Source: Daedaleopsis sinensis (Eukaryota > Basidiomycota > Agaricomycetes > Polyporales > Polyporaceae). From it: a DNA stretch of 64,000 nucleotides. Every line of letters begins with the position of its first letter. The first letter of the stretch is position 1. Both the position numbers and the translations under genes were made by a program. The stretch lies in the NCBI GenBank assembly GCA_033807695.1, contig CM066302.1, positions 4,278,001-4,342,000 of the forward strand, in the 5' to 3' direction. The notes beneath the pieces were generated by a model. The model searched no databases. It was not told where the DNA came from and saw nothing but the letters and a program-made list of their open reading frames with translations. Below, piece after piece: positions 11,800-23,408 of the stretch.

Positions 11800-12627
11800 G
11801 TGCCCTGTGTACTCTTGCGCGCAGCTAAACCGTCCCGCTCTGGGACGGCCTTGATCATAATTGGGGCCGTGGCGGGTGGATCGGTCTTTCTTCTGCTCGT
11901 CTTAGGCCTTCTGTACAGGAGGTATCGCCGAAGTCGGAGGTCGGAACGTGCAGATGGCGCGTCTACGTATGATCATCTCGACGGTACGCTGGAACTCTGA
12001 CTACGGATCTGTGTGGTGACTCACTCGCAGACTACCATACCTACTTCGTCCATCCTCTTCTCATAGTACATCCGTTCAGGCCCTGCGACAATCGTCTGCT
12101 GTGGTGGAGTCCTCCACTAGACCTAAGTCCATGATCAACAATCGCTCCATGATAGAGCAGGCTCCACACGCATAGGAGATTGAGGGCTCCGGATCACGCT
12201 CCGAGATCTTCAACGCTATCTTCGTTTACTCGACGCTCTCTGCCACTAGCCCGGCTATCGAGCGAGCTATGCCTGTGCCGCCGGAGTCCGCTGCCGAGCA
12301 TCGAAGAGCCCTTGAAATTTCCTCCTTCTCACAGCAAAGCACGCAAGCCTTGTCACGCTCAGGCGGCAGTCCATATCCCCTCCCATACCCGAACGACTCA
12401 GACCTCCCTGTCGGCCCGCCGCTGCCACGCTATGGCAGCCCCGCACCGTCTCAGTCTCCGCCGCCGCCGTCATACAGCGACTTCAGAGGTGTTCGTTAGC
12501 TGAAGGGGAGGTGGATAACGGTGTGCCTCTGGCTGGACGTCGTCCTGATTATGCTCATGCTGGCGCGGAGGCAGCTGACTTAGACTCGGAAGTGCTCCCA
12601 GTCTCACCGCCCTATTCGCGCTATTAA
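11800..12627 (+). pseudogene. Remnant of a single-pass membrane protein (helix and tail only)
   Basis: From 11,800 a frame encodes a membrane helix (ALIIIGAVAGGSVFLLLVLG) followed by a basic stop-transfer run (YRRYRRSRRSER), ending at a likely donor near 11,985. From about 12,269 a Pro/Ser-rich tail frame follows (LPRYGSPAPSQSPPPPSY) and stops at 12,497. One frame away the family box continues (EVDNGVPLAG...LPVSPPYSRY) to a stop at 12,627. The ectodomain and signal peptide are absent and the tail carries a frameshift, so this is a broken gene. Its 5' side faces the right end of the MULE-like element, which may have removed or displaced the missing half. Confidence 0.65.
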
Positions 12628-14180
12628 TTCTCCTGCCATCCACATCACGCCCCAGGCACGGCTCTTATTTTGATTAGGAGCGACGTGAATCTTCTGGATG
12701 AACGTAAGGTAGAGTGGAGTTTGTCCTCCGCGGATGCTACTGCTAGAAGTACCGGGTCAAGTTCAAGGTGGCCACGAAACGTGACGGGCGTTATGTGTAA
12801 CATGTGACATATGTGACGTTCACTGGACGCGCGGCGGCGCGGAGCTGGTTGTACGAGCAAACTTCCCTTCCCTCCAGCCATCATCTTCATCTTGCAGTTT
12901 CCTCTATCGTTGGATTGAAGCATCCAGTGACGATTGGAGATCTGACTCGGACTTTCTGTGGACTGACCAAGTACTGGCAAGACGACCAACTTTCCCTCAG
13001 GCTCACTCCGCCGGCCTTTCCTCACACGCCTCGCGGCCGATACTATGGAAGGCGCGGTATTGACTCGGCTGGCTTCTGTGTACAAGATAGAACGTGGTGA
13101 GTGGCTCTAAACAGTGTACTGTAGTGCCCCTCGCAATATTAGTAGCGCTACACTGAGCGCCGTGTCGGCGATTCTGATTTATGCTCTTGGTAACGCATAT
13201 CACGCTTCCTTATATGTCTCTGCAGACTTCTCGTATCGAAGACGGACTTATGTCACGACGCGCCCTCCTGATCACCTTGGGGGTGACATATGCGATACAT
13301 GGCACTGCCTGGAACCAGTTTTGCATGGAACTTTATGGCGTCAAGCGCACAGTTCCGGCCGGGTAACACTGGGCTACTTCTAATCGGTCAGAGCTTGTAC
13401 GTATCATTGCAGAGCAGTCACCAGTCACCAGATAGCAAGACTTTGGACTTCACTGTCAGAGACCAACATAAGAAGACCAAGCTTCCATGTCAGCGGTATG
13501 TGATTCTGCTCTCGAATGCCTAGATTCACGAATGATCGAACGAACTCTTCCTGACAGGCCGAGCGGGAGGTCGATACGCGCACTCAATGCAGCAGTCCTG
13601 ATGCGGGCTGTATGCCACCTTCGAGGTATACCCATGCGACACCTGTAGAAACCGCGACGTTCAGAGAAAGGGTCTCCTTCTCATGAAGATGGCTCCCAAA
13701 CCGATTCCCACCATCACACTACCAGCTTCACACTGCTGCTACTCGTGTCTCCGGAACATGATGGCGTTGGACGTGTTTCAGACAGCTGCCAGACAGGCCA
13801 TGCTGCTTGATTGTTCGTCCATTTATCGACGTGTTCTGTGAGATTCTCTCCCTAACGTATTCGCTCGGCAGTGAAGGTCTAATCGCCACATCCTTATACA
13901 GCCGTACTGAGGCACTCCTCCACACTGTTCCGACAGTCGCACATGCACCATCCCTACTAGGTGAGTTATCTCTCTCACTTGCCTCGCTCTATGTATCTGT
14001 ATCGTGACCCTTCATTGTTAGTCATACATCTGCGTTGCAGCAACGATGCCTGTTAGATCGACGGGAAGAGTCAATCTATGCACCAATGCGGACGAGAGCA
14101 ACATTGGTTATCCCAGAGTCGGGATCAAATCGCAGCACCGAGTGGTAAGTGCTACAAGTACTTGTAGGATTGGCCGCTGA
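12628..14180. other. Intergenic, no supported gene
   Basis: Several short frames of up to about 145 codons overlap on both strands without motifs. Donor-like sites occur near 13,960 and 14,144, so small upstream exons of the next gene are possible, but none could be joined convincingly. Confidence 0.4.
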
Positions 14181-15742
14181 TTGAAATGCGCTAAGCTGGC
14201 TGCACCCTCCAAGAATGCTCGTCATATCTCACACTGTCCGCAACCAGCTATCCTTCTACATCGAATTCTATTGCTCATATGTCTCTCTCTACTTGTCCAC
14301 CCGACCACAGCGGTAGCAACGCTCGACCTGCGCGTCGCCCCGAACCCGCCGCGACAATGCCTATCCGTCGTGTTGATTGGAGAGGGCGGTATACCTCCAT
14401 ACGCCTACTCCGTTATCGTTGGCATCAATCATCCTGAACCTCTTGGAATCTCAAACGATGAGATAACGTATTTCGTCGCCGTTCCCGAGTCTACTTTCAT
14501 TGCATTCCAGATCGAGGACTCGGAAGGAGGTCTGATCCAGACGGGTCAAGTCCACGTCGCCGAAGGGAGCGACGGCTGTTTGGATAGCGTGACAGCGTCT
14601 CCGACTGGTGGGCAAGAGCCGCCTACAACGAGAACATTACAGTCGCTGACATCCTCACATTCCACCAAGCCTACTACGAGCGACCCTCTACCGACGACCT
14701 CATCCACTGACACCACGAGCTCAACAGGCCCTCCACATACGTCGACACCACTGACGACGGCCACCACTACTCAATCCGCTTCTCTTGGGTTCACCCCCAC
14801 ACTCCCTGGGAGTACCACAAGCACAATCAGGTCATCGAGCTCGAGTACACAGACGGGGACTGCATCCGGTCAACCGTCGAGTGCGTCTGGCACCGTGGTG
14901 GATCATTCTTCCATGGCGAACATCCAGACTTCATCCAACTCGCCCTCTACTACTCCGTCCGTGTCTGTGGAGCCTACGCCTACAGGAGCACGCTCCCACA
15001 ACATAGGACTCATAGCTGCATTTGCTGCGCTAGGGTTCGTCATTCTCCTTGTCACACTGGCTCTACTGTTTCGGAGATACCGACGCCGCAAGCGGCGACG
15101 AGACAACGGAGAAGCTCTAGCTGACGGTGCACACGGTGAGCATTTGTGACTAACAGCTATTTCGCGACACAAAACTTATGTATATCACTAGAGAAAGTGA
15201 ACCTGCCTTCTTCACATCTACCACCGCCACAAGTGCCATCTCTGCCCTATGAGCAGCCTTCGACACCGAACCCGTCCAATCCTCCAGTTCCTCCGGGAGA
15301 TCCACTGTCGGATCCACAAAAGACTCGCACGGAAGGTGTCGGTAGCATTCAGGTGCTCGCTGATCCGGTTACCCCTGCGATAGGAACACAGGCCGCACGG
15401 CCGTCCTCCTGCGCAAAGTCCGGGGCGGGTGACGAGCAGAACTCTCGGAGCGACCAAACAGACGTCTCTCGACCCATTGGCAACTCGTCCACTGGCAGCT
15501 CAAGCTCTCCGACATCTCCAGCACACACTCCTGCTTCACGCCCCCAATACTCGTCGTCGAGATCCATCAGTTCAGAGACCACCTCAGACGGAGCCCCCGC
15601 GTACCAGCCGGGACCGATGATTGTTTATGAAATGGACGGCGGTATATGCCTGGTGGGCGGTCCTCCGGAGGAGTACAGTGGTAACGGTGCGACTGCAGAG
15701 CAGCTGGCTCTGACGCTCCCGCCACCGTATCAGCGTTTTTGA
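14181..15742 (+). CDS. Single-pass surface protein with Cys...GGxPPY ectodomain
   Basis: Two exons (to 15,135, and 15,192-15,742) join in phase across a 56-base intron. The N-terminus reads as a signal peptide (ILLLICLSLLVHPTTAVA). A beta-sandwich-like ectodomain follows, with QCLSVVLIGEGGIPPYAYSV and closing DGCLDS, matching the partial gene at 1-543. A long Ser/Thr stalk, a membrane helix (NIGLIAAFAALGFVILLVTL) and a basic run RRYRRRKRRR come next. The cytoplasmic tail ends with the family box MDGGICLVGGPPEE and the terminus LTLPPPYQRF. No in-frame ATG precedes the signal peptide (14,181 is a TTG and a stop lies just upstream). Either a small upstream exon supplies the start or the start is lost. 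Function unknown. Confidence 0.65.
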
Positions 15743-16489
15743 GCATCTGTACCATACTCTGACCTGATGGCTGGAATTTAGTGCGGCCATTATCGGTCGG
15801 TGCGAGCTCTCGCATGCGACAATGTCCTCACGTCGGTGCACGAGGATCATCGATCATCCGTGCGCACTCAATGAGGGTTCAAGATCTCTAGCTATAGCTG
15901 CCTTCTAGATCTGGTATCATCATGGATGAGTCGAAGAAGAAACACGCTGGGGATGGTGCAACGCGTGTAGAATATTGTCGTAGGCTGTTCCAGGTGTTAG
16001 GGGTCTGAATGTTTGTGGTGTATCAGCGCCGGTCTGCGTAGAGTGCTCAGCATTTCAAAACGGAGATACCACGAAAGTCTCTACCGGTCGTCTTCTCATC
16101 TATACTCCCACTTCTGTTCATGGCTGGAGCTCCGAGCGGCGTCTTTGATTCGGAGGTACCCACGAGGTGACACATGTGCACAAGGCCATGCGTGACTGGT
16201 CGGCCATCCCGGGTAGACTGGGCTTGAGGACACCTATACACCATCTCGTGAGCACCACTCCACACGCGCAAAACGCACCTGCACTCCTCCTTTACCGACC
16301 TCCCCCAACCCGCGAGCCGGCGTGGGTGACAATAACAAAATAGCATGTATGCAATTGAGATCGCCCATGCCGACGAGAGGTACTCAGCTATTAGTATGTA
16401 CACACGCCACCGAGCGAGAGCAACCGCCCGCGACGTCATCCTCCTGGTATCCTATATCCATATCCAACTTCAAAGTGATCCATCGCGGG
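15743..16489. other. Intergenic between convergent membrane-protein genes
   Basis: No supported gene. The plus-strand gene ends at 15,742 and the minus-strand gene ends at 16,490, so this should hold both 3' untranslated regions. Short frames here have no motifs. Confidence 0.5.
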
Positions 16490-18464
16490 CTATCGGCGCA
16501 CGAGCAGCTCCGTGCCCTCGCTGTCGGACGAGTGCCACGACGAGATGCGCACGCCGTCTATCGTGCTCGCCCCCGCGCTCAGCCCACTCGTCGCGCTCAC
16601 CGCGCTTACTGCACTCACCCCGCTGAGTCCGCTCGTCGCGCTCGTCCGACTCAGCGACCGTCCGAGCCCGAGCGCAAGATCTGAGCCCGTGCTGGCAAGC
16701 GATAACCGCGGTGGACCCGCCTCTATTCGCGCGATGCCTACGTCCGGGCGGGGCGACTCGTACCGCGGGAGCGGCTCTCGCTCTTGGTCTTGCTCGAGCA
16801 CGGAGTCCTCGTCCGAGCGGAACGGGTCCACGTCGTGTCTGAGTCTCGGCGTGTGTCCGCGTGCGTGTGTGAGGGTGCGGTCGTGCGGGGAGCGGAAGGG
16901 GTCGACTGCGTTGTGCGGTGGCGGATGTGGGTATGATTGAGGAGGAGGGGGCAGGTGCGGGTCGTCGGCGGAGCGGAAGGGGTCGTCACTCGACGACGCA
17001 GACGCGACGGACGCGCCCGTCGGCTGCGAGACGAGCGTGGCGGACCCGGAGGTGCGGGAGAGGGCAGAGCCGGCGCGGACGCTGTACGCGTTGTCAAATG
17101 CGGAGGGCGAGGCGGACCACGTCGGGCTCGCGGGCGCTTTCGCGGCTAGACGGAGGTGCGGGTCGAGGGCGAGGGCGAGTGTGGGTGCGGAACGGACAGT
17201 CGCGGAGGAGGATGGGTACGAGGAGGAATGCGGCGATGGCGATGGCTTTGTTTGTCTCTTGGCGGCGAGGAGGGCGGAGATGGATGCCGAGCCGGGGTAG
17301 GCGGGGGGATTTGACATGTCTGTCAGGGATTCGCGTGAGTACGCGATCGTAGATGGGAGAATATCGCAACGCAGCTCAACAAGGCGGGAATAGCTTGTCC
17401 GAGTACATACAGACGTGACCAAATGTCCGTCTCGGACGCAGCTCCAAGCAGAGAGCAGCTGGACACCAGGGCCTATATCACAGAAATGCGGCGTACTGAG
17501 GGCCGTACGACAACCGGCGACGTGTACAGTCGCCGTTGCACAACGCACCGGCTTGCCGCGCTCACAGCACGATCGCATCACGACCTCTCGAATTGGAGAG
17601 ACAAGGATGCAGTCCATGCGACGGCATCGGACGGCAGTGAATGGCTTACAGACGACTCCCCGTCAGCACGCACGCAAGTGAGCGTCGGAAACGCGTCTCT
17701 CGGACCACCCCTCCCGATCGTACAGTCATACGACTGCAGCGTGTGGGCAAGAAGAAAGATATGGTGCGAGTGAACAGGGGGAAAGAAAGATTAGACTCAC
17801 CTAACGACGTGACGTTATGCGCCCCCATCTGCGCCATCTCCTCGTCCGACATCTTCTTCCCTGCCGCCCCCCGCCCGCTCCCTGTCCCCGATGCGCCCGC
17901 GGCGAACCGTGCGTCCCCGTACTTGAAGCCGAAGAGCGTGCCCGAGCCGAAGGTGCCTCTGCGGAGAAACCAGAGGAAGACGCCAAACGCGAGGAGCGCG
18001 AGGAGCGTGGCCGCGGCGATGATCCCCGTCTGCGAGGCCTGTGACCTGGCGTGTTCAGGGGGCCCGTGGTCGAATGGTCGCGGGGGCGGCGAAGTATGCA
18101 CAAGGGGCGGGGAGGTGCCTGCGGAGGGCGTCGCCGTGCCGGACGCGGAGGCCGTGGGGTAGACGGTGCTGGAGATGTTGCTGGGGGTGCTTGAGCTGTC
18201 GATGTACCTGGTCGAGGTGGAGAGGAGAACGTACGACGAGTTCGAGGTGATGACGTGAATTGATGACGAGGGCTTCTGGGGAGGAGGACAGAAGTGGAAG
18301 TCGGTCGAGCATCGGGGGTCTCCCTCGATGGGAAAACCGCGAGAATGGCGGGAGGGGGATGGGACGTCGGGCGGAGGAGTGGGTAGGAGAGAGGAGATTG
18401 GTGATGAGGGATCGTGGGCGCGTGCAGGTGGGGTAGGACGGAGAGAAGGAGGGGGTACGGCCAT
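16490..18464 (-). CDS. Single-pass membrane protein with long Ser/Asp/Pro-rich tail
   Basis: Exon 1 (18,464-17,801) and exon 2 (17,319-16,490) join in phase 1. The 481-base intron is long for this genome, so a small middle exon may be missed. The ectodomain is Pro/Ser/Thr-rich with two cysteines (PRCSTDFHFCPPP). A membrane helix (IIAAATLLALLAFGVFLWFL) leads to a tail with repeated DPFRS motifs, low-complexity SAVSAVSATSGLSAG and the C-terminus IDGVRISSWHSSDSEG, possibly a diverged family box. No signal peptide follows the ATG at 18,464, so a 5' exon with the secretion signal may lie upstream. The DPFRS repeats could be docking or phosphorylation sites; function unknown. Confidence 0.6.
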
Positions 18465-20367
18465 GGTTTTCGCGATGGTAGAGGTCGAATGGACGTCTCT
18501 CGCCCCGGGTGGGCTTGGAAGGATCGGTGACGAAGAGAAAGGAGGCGTACCAGATCACTGTAGTCGTACGCGTTCGATCATTGGAAATATGTTATGCAAT
18601 TGAAAAACATACCTCAGGCAAGCTCCGTGCAAAGTATACGAATCAAAGTCAGACGATGGACAGGTGCACTTCGGTCTGTAGTGACAGATCCGATATCGGA
18701 AGGATGGCAGCAAAGGAGAGCACAAGAACAGCAGACCTCAAAATCGTCGTCAGGATGCTGACAGCAGAGCGTCAGGAGATGGCATCCAATCTCCTAGATG
18801 GCCGCGAGTGTTGTGAACAAACTTGACGACGTCGAGTGAGAAGAGGGTGTTCAGAGAGTCAAGAAGGCGCAGACCTGCTGGGGGGAGGAAGAGAGAAAGG
18901 CGGCGAGTAGAGACCTCATGGGGATCAGCTGCAAAGGAAGACGAGGGTTTGATGCGAGACGGCGAGCCCATCTCCTGAACGGGCTTCGACGACAACGTGG
19001 CGGTGCCCGTCGCCCGACCGCCCATCTCGGCCCACAGCACGATACATTTTGAGACCGTCGACGCGATACATACTTAGCAGCCCAGAGCGACGAGCGAATC
19101 TCGAGAGTGGAAGGCGTGCATCAAGTGTTCATCGTACTACTGCGAGCGATGTAGAAAAAAGGATAACATCGTGGCTGCGGTCGTCGTCAGCGTCTCGCAG
19201 TTGATCGCAATTCAGCGCAAATCGCCGGGCTGACAGGCGCCCAAGAGTAACATATACATCGTTCTTTCCTCTCCTGCTTTAACACTCCTCCTCTTCATGC
19301 TTGCTATCTAATGATGTTGGATGCCAATCACCTATATGAGCCAACTCGTATGCGACCTAGTATTGTCTCCCGCCACAAGCACACCGATACCCCGCGGAAT
19401 AGCGACCAGCAACGCCGCAAGCAGCCTATCTTGCAACGTTCGACTCAAGCTCGACTCCACCTTGCAACGTTTCACTAATATCGTGGTTATCATACTTGCT
19501 TTACTACAGGGTGAGTCATACATATCTCGGTTGCCTTGCACCTCTCCTCGTCATTGAGAGCTCGAACAACGCCGCGCTGGGCTCAGAGAGAGGCAGGAGG
19601 AAGGCAGCTCACCTCATCCCGGGATCATCGCTTATCGACGTATGTTCGACCCTATCCTCCTCTTAAAGGCGTCAAGTCTGAGAGCCGACTCGCCGGTTGA
19701 GCATATCACTGCAAGGCCTCCTACAAGTGAACAGAACTCGGTGACGCAAAACCGTTGGACGACATCGTGCACGGGAAGGCGTGTTGCACTTGGGGCCTAG
19801 CTTGCTTTAGAGGTGAGTATGATACCACCTTGTACCAGTCTACATACATCGATGTACTAGCTGGAGGCCACAAAGGACGTCCCGCGCATCTGAGTCGTTG
19901 TCTACACAGCGAGTAGTACTTGCGTACGTACCAAGCTAAGGTTCGGGCAATTGGCATGTGTTCCCCTAGCTCACACAGACTCTTACTATATCGCAGGCAT
20001 CCACCCCCGCGCCGCGCAATAACTCTCTTGTGCAGGGTCTAAAACCCATCAGGGCCTCGCAAGTCGCATGCGCCGGGACATCTAAGATCCAGCCCCTATC
20101 ATAACTTACACGTTCTACCCACAACATCCTCGAAGGCTGGCAGTGGAAGCGGAGCGCCGGGCGCGGTTGCCTCGGACTCCTTGCATATGCGAGTGGCATC
20201 TCCCGTCCCACCGAGCTCCTCGCACTGACTGAAGCCACCCGTCAGTGCTCAGTCACATCCAGACGAGATGGATGCGCACGCACAGCGGCAAGGTATAGTC
20301 CCCTTCATCACCTTGGCACGTCACCACGGGGCGGTCCCTCTGTTTGAGTTCGCAGAAGGCGCACCGC
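18465..20367. other. Intergenic, no supported gene
   Basis: Nearly 2 kb with only short frames. A possible upstream exon of the minus-strand membrane protein would lie between 18,465 and about 18,900, but no signal-peptide-like frame could be joined. Donor-like sites near 19,510 and 19,810 may be chance. Confidence 0.4.
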
Positions 20368-21301
20368 CTACCCCCCGCGCCCTTCCCAAGACCCCCCCTG
20401 AACAAACGAGCTGCGCTTCCCTCCGTACGTCCCCGACCATCGGTTTGGCTGGTACGTGCTCGGCGGCGGGGCCTGCAGCGCGCGCACGTCGAGTGGCCCA
20501 GCCAACCGCGAGCGCGCGGGCGCCTGGCCAGCCGCAAAGGCGGCCACGTCTCCTTCGACATGCGTGTCCGCAGCGCGATTCGTCGACGGCGCCCCGTGCG
20601 CCGCAGATATGGGATACATCAACTCCGGCGGAAACGCGGCGGGGCTGTAGCGACGGCCGTCCCCGGGGCCCGAGGGCGCAGTGCTCGTCGGGGTGGCGAC
20701 CCCCGCGGAGCTTCTGCGAGAGTTCCTGTTCGACGAGATGATGATCGTGGGCACGGCGCTCGTGCGCTCGCTGCGGCTGCTCACGCTTGCCGCGCTCGAG
20801 GAGACTTCTGAGATGCGGGACAGCCGCGGGGCGGCCAGCAGCGCGCCGTGCAGCGGGAAGCGCATCCGGCCGCCCTTGCCTTTCGGCCGTCCGTAGGACT
20901 GCCTTCGTGGTGGGAGCGGGCCCAAGCACTGTACCGGCTGCAGAGGGGTGGGGTAGGAGATGTGCAGCACGCCCTCGAGCTGCGTGTGCTGGGACATGCG
21001 TGGGGGGGAGTCCGCGCGTGCGTACATGGGACGGGGGAACGCGTGGGTGTGCTTGGACGCTGTTGCTAGGGTTTCGTGAAGTGAACGAGAGGTGCGTGTT
21101 CAACGTTCGACGTTCAGAAGTGTGCTCGCCCCCGCTGGGAGTGAAGACGAACTCACGTAGTGACTCCAGGGAGGCCTCATCTTTCGTCTTCGCTGGCCTC
21201 CGCTTGCGCTGGTTGAGCCAGAGGAGTGTCGCAGCGAGCCCGAGGACGAGCGCAACGGCGCCGCATGCGCTCACTTCGATGACGACGAGGGGGTCAGACA
21301 T
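20368..21301 (-). CDS. Small membrane-anchored protein with N-terminal helix
   Basis: Exon 1 (21,301-21,157) and exon 2 (21,065-20,368) join in phase 1 across a 91-base intron. The protein starts MSDPLVVIEV and enters a membrane helix almost at once (ACGAVALVLGLAATLLWL), then a basic stop NQRKRR. The remaining 230 residues are a Ser/Arg/Pro-rich, probably disordered cytoplasmic tail. There is no ectodomain unless an upstream exon was missed. Topology resembles the tandem genes at 21,945-24,277, but the C-terminal acidic-Gly-Gly box is not seen. Other long frames over the same bases are codon-bias shadows. Function unknown. Confidence 0.55.
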
Positions 21302-21944
21302 ACGCACGGCTTGCTGTGGGTGGTGCGTTGAATTCACCTACGAGGATGAGGGTGGGTCTGTCCATCTCCGTTCGCCCTGTTCTATGATAGTTCCAGTACC
21401 TGGTCGAGAGGAAGTGAGATGACGAGGAGGATGCAACGAAAGATGAGATACAGATACGGGTTGCTGACGGAGAACACCATATACCCGTGGTAGAAGTGCG
21501 GTCTGCGGCGTTGACGGGAGGCTACGCATTGCTATGTATAGTGACCGTAGCGGGGCATGGCAGATAACCGCGCACGACGCTCACGTTTTGGTTTGCTCAC
21601 AGCAACTCTGTGAGCAGAAATGGTATAGCAACGCCCGGGGTATGGCAAGTTACCGATGCCTTTACTGATATTTGACAGATCGTGTGTGTACATGCCCAAC
21701 TAAGTATGTGGAATCACAACTCGCCTTTCCAATGTTCTTCACTGTGATGATGCTGATGCTGCAGCAATGCCACCATCGTGAACAGGTCTAGTGATTCAAA
21801 GGTCCGCCTGCGATACGAATCCCTCCGTCTTACAAGGGCCATGGAAAAACTCTCCATCCGTCGTTTATGCACACAACGGATAATCACCGAGTCTTGAGAA
21901 CGCACTTCACGAACATCTACATGCGGGCGAAGATCACATAACCT

Positions 21945-22938
21945 CTACTCGGGCTCATATAAGGGCGGTTGTGCACCATCGGAAGGATCCCTGTCAATGG
22001 GACCACCTCCAAGACGAACCCCGCCATCCCTGGACTTCTTGCGCCCCGCTACCAGCTGAGCTAGAGAGACTGCACCGACTGAATCACCGGTATGTCCTAC
22101 TCCACTCCGCGGCTCCGCCAACCCCACTGTCCAATGTTGCCGCGACTGTGAATTCCGCGGGCCTCGTGGCTGTGCCCTTCCTCTTCTGCCTCTCACAAAG
22201 GCCGACGGAGGTGGACTGGTAAAAGGGGTATTTGAGTCTGCGGAATAGCGGTAGACTGGATGAGTAGATGAAGGTCGAGACGAAGGAGTATAGTCGAGTA
22301 GATCAGGCTCTGAACGGCGAGTGCGGTAGGATGGCGGTACCGTAGACACCGATGCAATAGACTCCGTATCTGAGTATGGGTCCTGGATCATGGAGGAGTA
22401 GGAGTTGGAGTATTGCGGTATATCGGGAGAGGAAGTGTTTTCGGTGTCGACAGCTGGAATGGAGATTGGTGCAGGAAGTGTATAGCAACTGGCCGGGTCG
22501 GCGTGCCCCTCGGGGACTGGGAGAGGGGGCCGATTCGTCGAAGGAGTGCAGGATAAATCCCCTGAATATATACTGAAGTCTTCCGATATCGCATCCGGCG
22601 TGGTAGCTGCCAGCAGACCACCGACAACTTTAAGGTGCCCACTGCGCAATGGCAAGTTGGCTAGCCTATATTGCTCGCGTTCTTGCAAAGGCATCTCTAC
22701 GGAGGAGATGTGAGTGAGATGTCAAAGGCTACTTCATCTTCCTATATAGGATCTTACTTACCCAGAGGCAGAGGTGGGTGATTTCTCTTGTGTAAGGTAC
22801 TATTCAGCATCAATCCAGCAAAGAACCCTACTATCAGGCAGCCAGCGACAACTGTTCCCGACGGTTAAGCTGATACTCGAGGACATCGGCAAGCATGTAT
22901 TACTCACCTATGGCCCCAACGACGCCTGGGCCTAACAT
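21945..22938 (-). CDS. Tail-only single-pass membrane protein, tandem copy 1
   Basis: Three exons (22,938-22,908; 22,851-22,762; 22,696-21,945) join in phase to give 290 residues. The ATG precedes only ten residues (MLGPGVVGAI) before a membrane helix (VVAGCLIVGFFAGLMLNS), so there is essentially no ectodomain. The tail contains VSTVPPSYRTRRSEPDLLDY, a Pro-rich segment and the family box RDGGVRLGGGPIDRDPSDG, ending AQPPLYEPE. The neighbour at 23,409-24,277 has the same exon pattern (31 and 90 bases) and about 60 percent tail identity by eye, so the two are tandem duplicates. PPSY and PPLY are WW-domain-type motifs, which would suit an adaptor protein; that role is inferred. Confidence 0.75.
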
Positions 22939-22990
22939 AGAGGCTATAGAGGGAAGCTAACACTGGCACGCTTCGAAGGGAACCCGCTGT

Positions 22991-23058
22991 GGTACCATAT
23001 CGTTGCGGTACCGGGCGCCATGATCGGTATTCCTATCGCAGCGGTCACCGGTGTATAG
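22991..23058 (-). promoter_or_regulatory. Conserved upstream segment of tandem copy 1
   Basis: About 50-120 bases upstream of the ATG at 22,938 lies a segment also found upstream of the sister gene (24,327-24,410). Shared blocks on the plus strand are ATATCGTTGCGG, GATCGGTA or CATCGGTA, and CCGGTGTATAG. Conservation exceeds that of nearby introns, which fits a promoter, though recent duplication alone could explain it. Confidence 0.4.
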
Positions 23059-23408
23059 CTTTAGTTTTGACAGCTAAATGTGGTTCTATCGATATAGAAG
23101 TATCCTCAATGATGTGAGATGTTGATCAGCTCGCGGGCGGGAAGGATCACAGATCGGTACTACTACTTCATCGTGCACTTAAGCTCCGCACAGGCGCATC
23201 GGCGGTGTATCGCGGATGCTTACCCCTCATCAATGCAGATGTTTTGAGTACTGAGCTTTCAATTTCAGCGTGCGTGGTATTCGAGGGGTATCCTATAGCA
23301 AAACCGCGCACAAGTGGTATTCATGGTTAGCCTATTACGGAAGACCACATACGTAAAGCCTATGGCCCCAACCTCTTGACCTAAAGCATTGGACAGTGCG
23401 GGGCAAGA
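23059..23408. other. Intergenic between tandem copies
   Basis: No gene seen. It should contain the 3' untranslated region of copy 2 and the distal promoter of copy 1. Confidence 0.5.

Noticed and set aside
16512..17352. Arg-rich plus-strand frames opposite the membrane protein at 16,490-18,464
   Set aside because: Composition-driven; no start context, no motif, and the antisense model explains the sequence.
20321..21422. Several 150-340 codon frames over the minus-strand membrane protein
   Set aside because: Arg/Ala-rich frames typical of GC-rich shadows; only the two-exon model gives a membrane helix with a continuous tail frame.
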